Below, piece by piece: positions 63,259 through 64,000 of a stretch of DNA of 64,000 nt. A model generated the notes under the pieces. That model was not told the origin of the DNA. It searched no databases and saw only the letters and a list, made by a program, of their open reading frames with translations. Both the position numbers and the translations under genes were made by a program. Numbering within the stretch: position 1 is the stretch's first letter; the number at the start of each line of letters is the position of its first letter. Origin of the DNA: CBDAPX01 sp965198725 (lineage in GTDB: Bacteria; Pseudomonadota; Alphaproteobacteria; Rhodobacterales; Rhodobacteraceae); NCBI GenBank assembly GCA_965198725.1, contig CBDAPX010000001.1, forward strand, positions 1,302,001 through 1,366,000, in the 5' to 3' direction.

Positions 63259-64000
63259 ATGATCAACTCGTTGTCAGGGCGGTTTCTTATCCTGACCACG
63301 GTCTTCGTGATGTTGGCCGAGGTGTTGATCTTTGTGCCGTCCATCGCGCGGTTCCGCGAGGATTACCTGCTCGCCCGCTTGGAACGGGCCCAGATTGCCT
63401 CGCTTGCGCTCTTGGCCGATGACATGATCTCGGTCGAGCTGGAAAAAGAACTGCTCGAAAACGCCGAGGTGTTCAACGTAGCGCTGCGGCGGGATGAGGT
63501 GCGGCAACTGATGCTGTCCTCAACGATGCCGCAGCCGATCACCGCCACTTTTGATTTGCGGGATGCCAGTGCCGTTGTGCTGATCCGTGACGCGCTCAGC
63601 CGACTGGTGACACCGGAAAACGAGGTGATCCGTGTGATCGGGTCCCCGGTGCGTCAGGCCGGTCTGCTGATCGAGATCACGATGGAAACCGGCGGTCTGC
63701 GCATGGCGATGATCGACTATGGCGTGCGCATTCTGATCCTGTCTGCCGTTATCTCGATTTTTACGGCAGTTCTCTTGTTCCTTGCCGTGCGCGCCTTCCT
63801 TGTCCGGCCCATCAAGGGCTTGGTGGGGTATATGCAAAGCTATGCTGCCGCCCCCGAAGATGCGCGTCACATCATCAAACCCAAGGCCGGGGTGCTGGAA
63901 CTGCGCGAAGCCGAAGAAGCCTTGCAGAGTTTGCAGACCGAGCTGACACAAGCCCTGAAGCAAAAAGAACGTTTGGCACAGTTGGGTGGCGCGGTGGCCA
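63259..64000 (+). CDS. Sensor histidine kinase, 5' part only
   Basis: It starts at 63259 with AAGGAGC 5 bases upstream and runs off the right edge. The 247 residues visible show membrane helix 1 (FLILTTVFVMLAEVLIFVPSIARF), a periplasmic sensor region, membrane helix 2 (ILILSAVISIFTAVLLFLAVRAFLV) and a HAMP-like RPIKGLVGYMQSYAAAP, then a coiled coil LREAEEALQSLQTELTQALKQKERLAQLGGAVA that normally precedes the phospho-acceptor His. The kinase domain is outside the window. Confidence 0.85.
   Translation, partial: MINSLSGRFLILTTVFVMLAEVLIFVPSIARFREDYLLARLERAQIASLALLADDMISVELEKELLENAEVFNVALRRDEVRQLMLSSTMPQPITATFDLRDASAVVLIRDALSRLVTPENEVIRVIGSPVRQAGLLIEITMETGGLRMAMIDYGVRILILSAVISIFTAVLLFLAVRAFLVRPIKGLVGYMQSYAAAPEDARHIIKPKAGVLELREAEEALQSLQTELTQALKQKERLAQLGGAVA

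Noticed and set aside
1..64000. Genome-wide reassignment of TAG to a sense codon
   Set aside because: TAG serves as an apparently normal stop for several intact genes here (PhyH oxygenase at 20621, sulfotransferase at 29250, ATP12 at 43041, DUF3833 at 57880, DUF900 hydrolase at 59900). The internal TAGs also would not all decode the same residue: Gln is plausible in the adhesin, but a hydrophobic residue is expected in the EAL gene.

Overview
The window reads as chromosome of an alphaproteobacterium of the family Rhodobacteraceae, most likely the marine Roseobacter group. The reasons are the general amino-acid ABC transporter aapJQMP, an ATP12-family F1 assembly chaperone, a short-type adenylate kinase, the order yidC-MOSC-engB-argB, a TVP38/flavin-disulfide reductase pair, and ribosomal proteins of alphaproteobacterial type. 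The species cannot be named from the sequence. No rRNA, tRNA or CRISPR array was seen.

Layout. (1) 1-9948, minus strand: a giant secreted-adhesin-like gene of more than 3300 codons that runs off the left edge. It is broken by three in-frame TAG codons and two frameshifts and contains a 2.86-kb block flanked by 499-bp direct repeats. (2) 10236-12192: mdaB-like quinone reductase, a glutathione S-transferase and a YaiI/DUF188 protein. (3) 12369-36185: the S10-spc-alpha ribosomal protein cluster from rplB to rplQ with secY, adk and rpoA, broken into blocks. An 8.4-kb accessory island separates rplP from rpmC. It carries a broken imine-reductase-like gene, a 2OG-oxygenase gene split by an IS3-family element, a LysR/SnoaL cassette, a PhyH oxygenase, an esterase and a GFA-like protein. 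A second insert (DUF1127, a membrane protein, a sulfotransferase) lies between rpmD and rplO, and an outer-membrane protein lies between adk and rpsM. (4) 36328-43041: a TauD-like oxygenase, a Do-type periplasmic protease, rarA, and the tightly coupled crcB-rluC-HAD phosphatase-ATP12 chain. (5) 43236-47693: aapJQMP. (6) 47741-60778, mostly minus strand: a SixA phosphatase, a broken ferredoxin-like gene, a sterol-desaturase-family protein and argB. An SDR gene (plus strand) follows, then engB, MOSC, yidC, a GGDEF/EAL gene broken by TAG, ttcA, a DUF3833 lipoprotein (plus), yghU, an alpha/beta hydrolase (plus), yidD, rnpA and rpmH. (7) 61077-64000: a TVP38-family membrane protein, a flavin disulfide reductase, and the start of a sensor histidine kinase.

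Most genes are housekeeping: translation, protein export and membrane insertion (secY, yidC), RNA modification (rluC, ttcA, rnpA), arginine synthesis, amino-acid uptake and replication-fork maintenance (rarA). Disabling lesions are the window's unusual feature. The giant adhesin, an imine-reductase homologue, a 2OG oxygenase, the IS transposase, a ferredoxin-like protein and an EAL phosphodiesterase are all interrupted, while the core genes are intact. This fits gene decay confined to accessory genes. Sequencing error at some sites cannot be excluded from the sequence alone.
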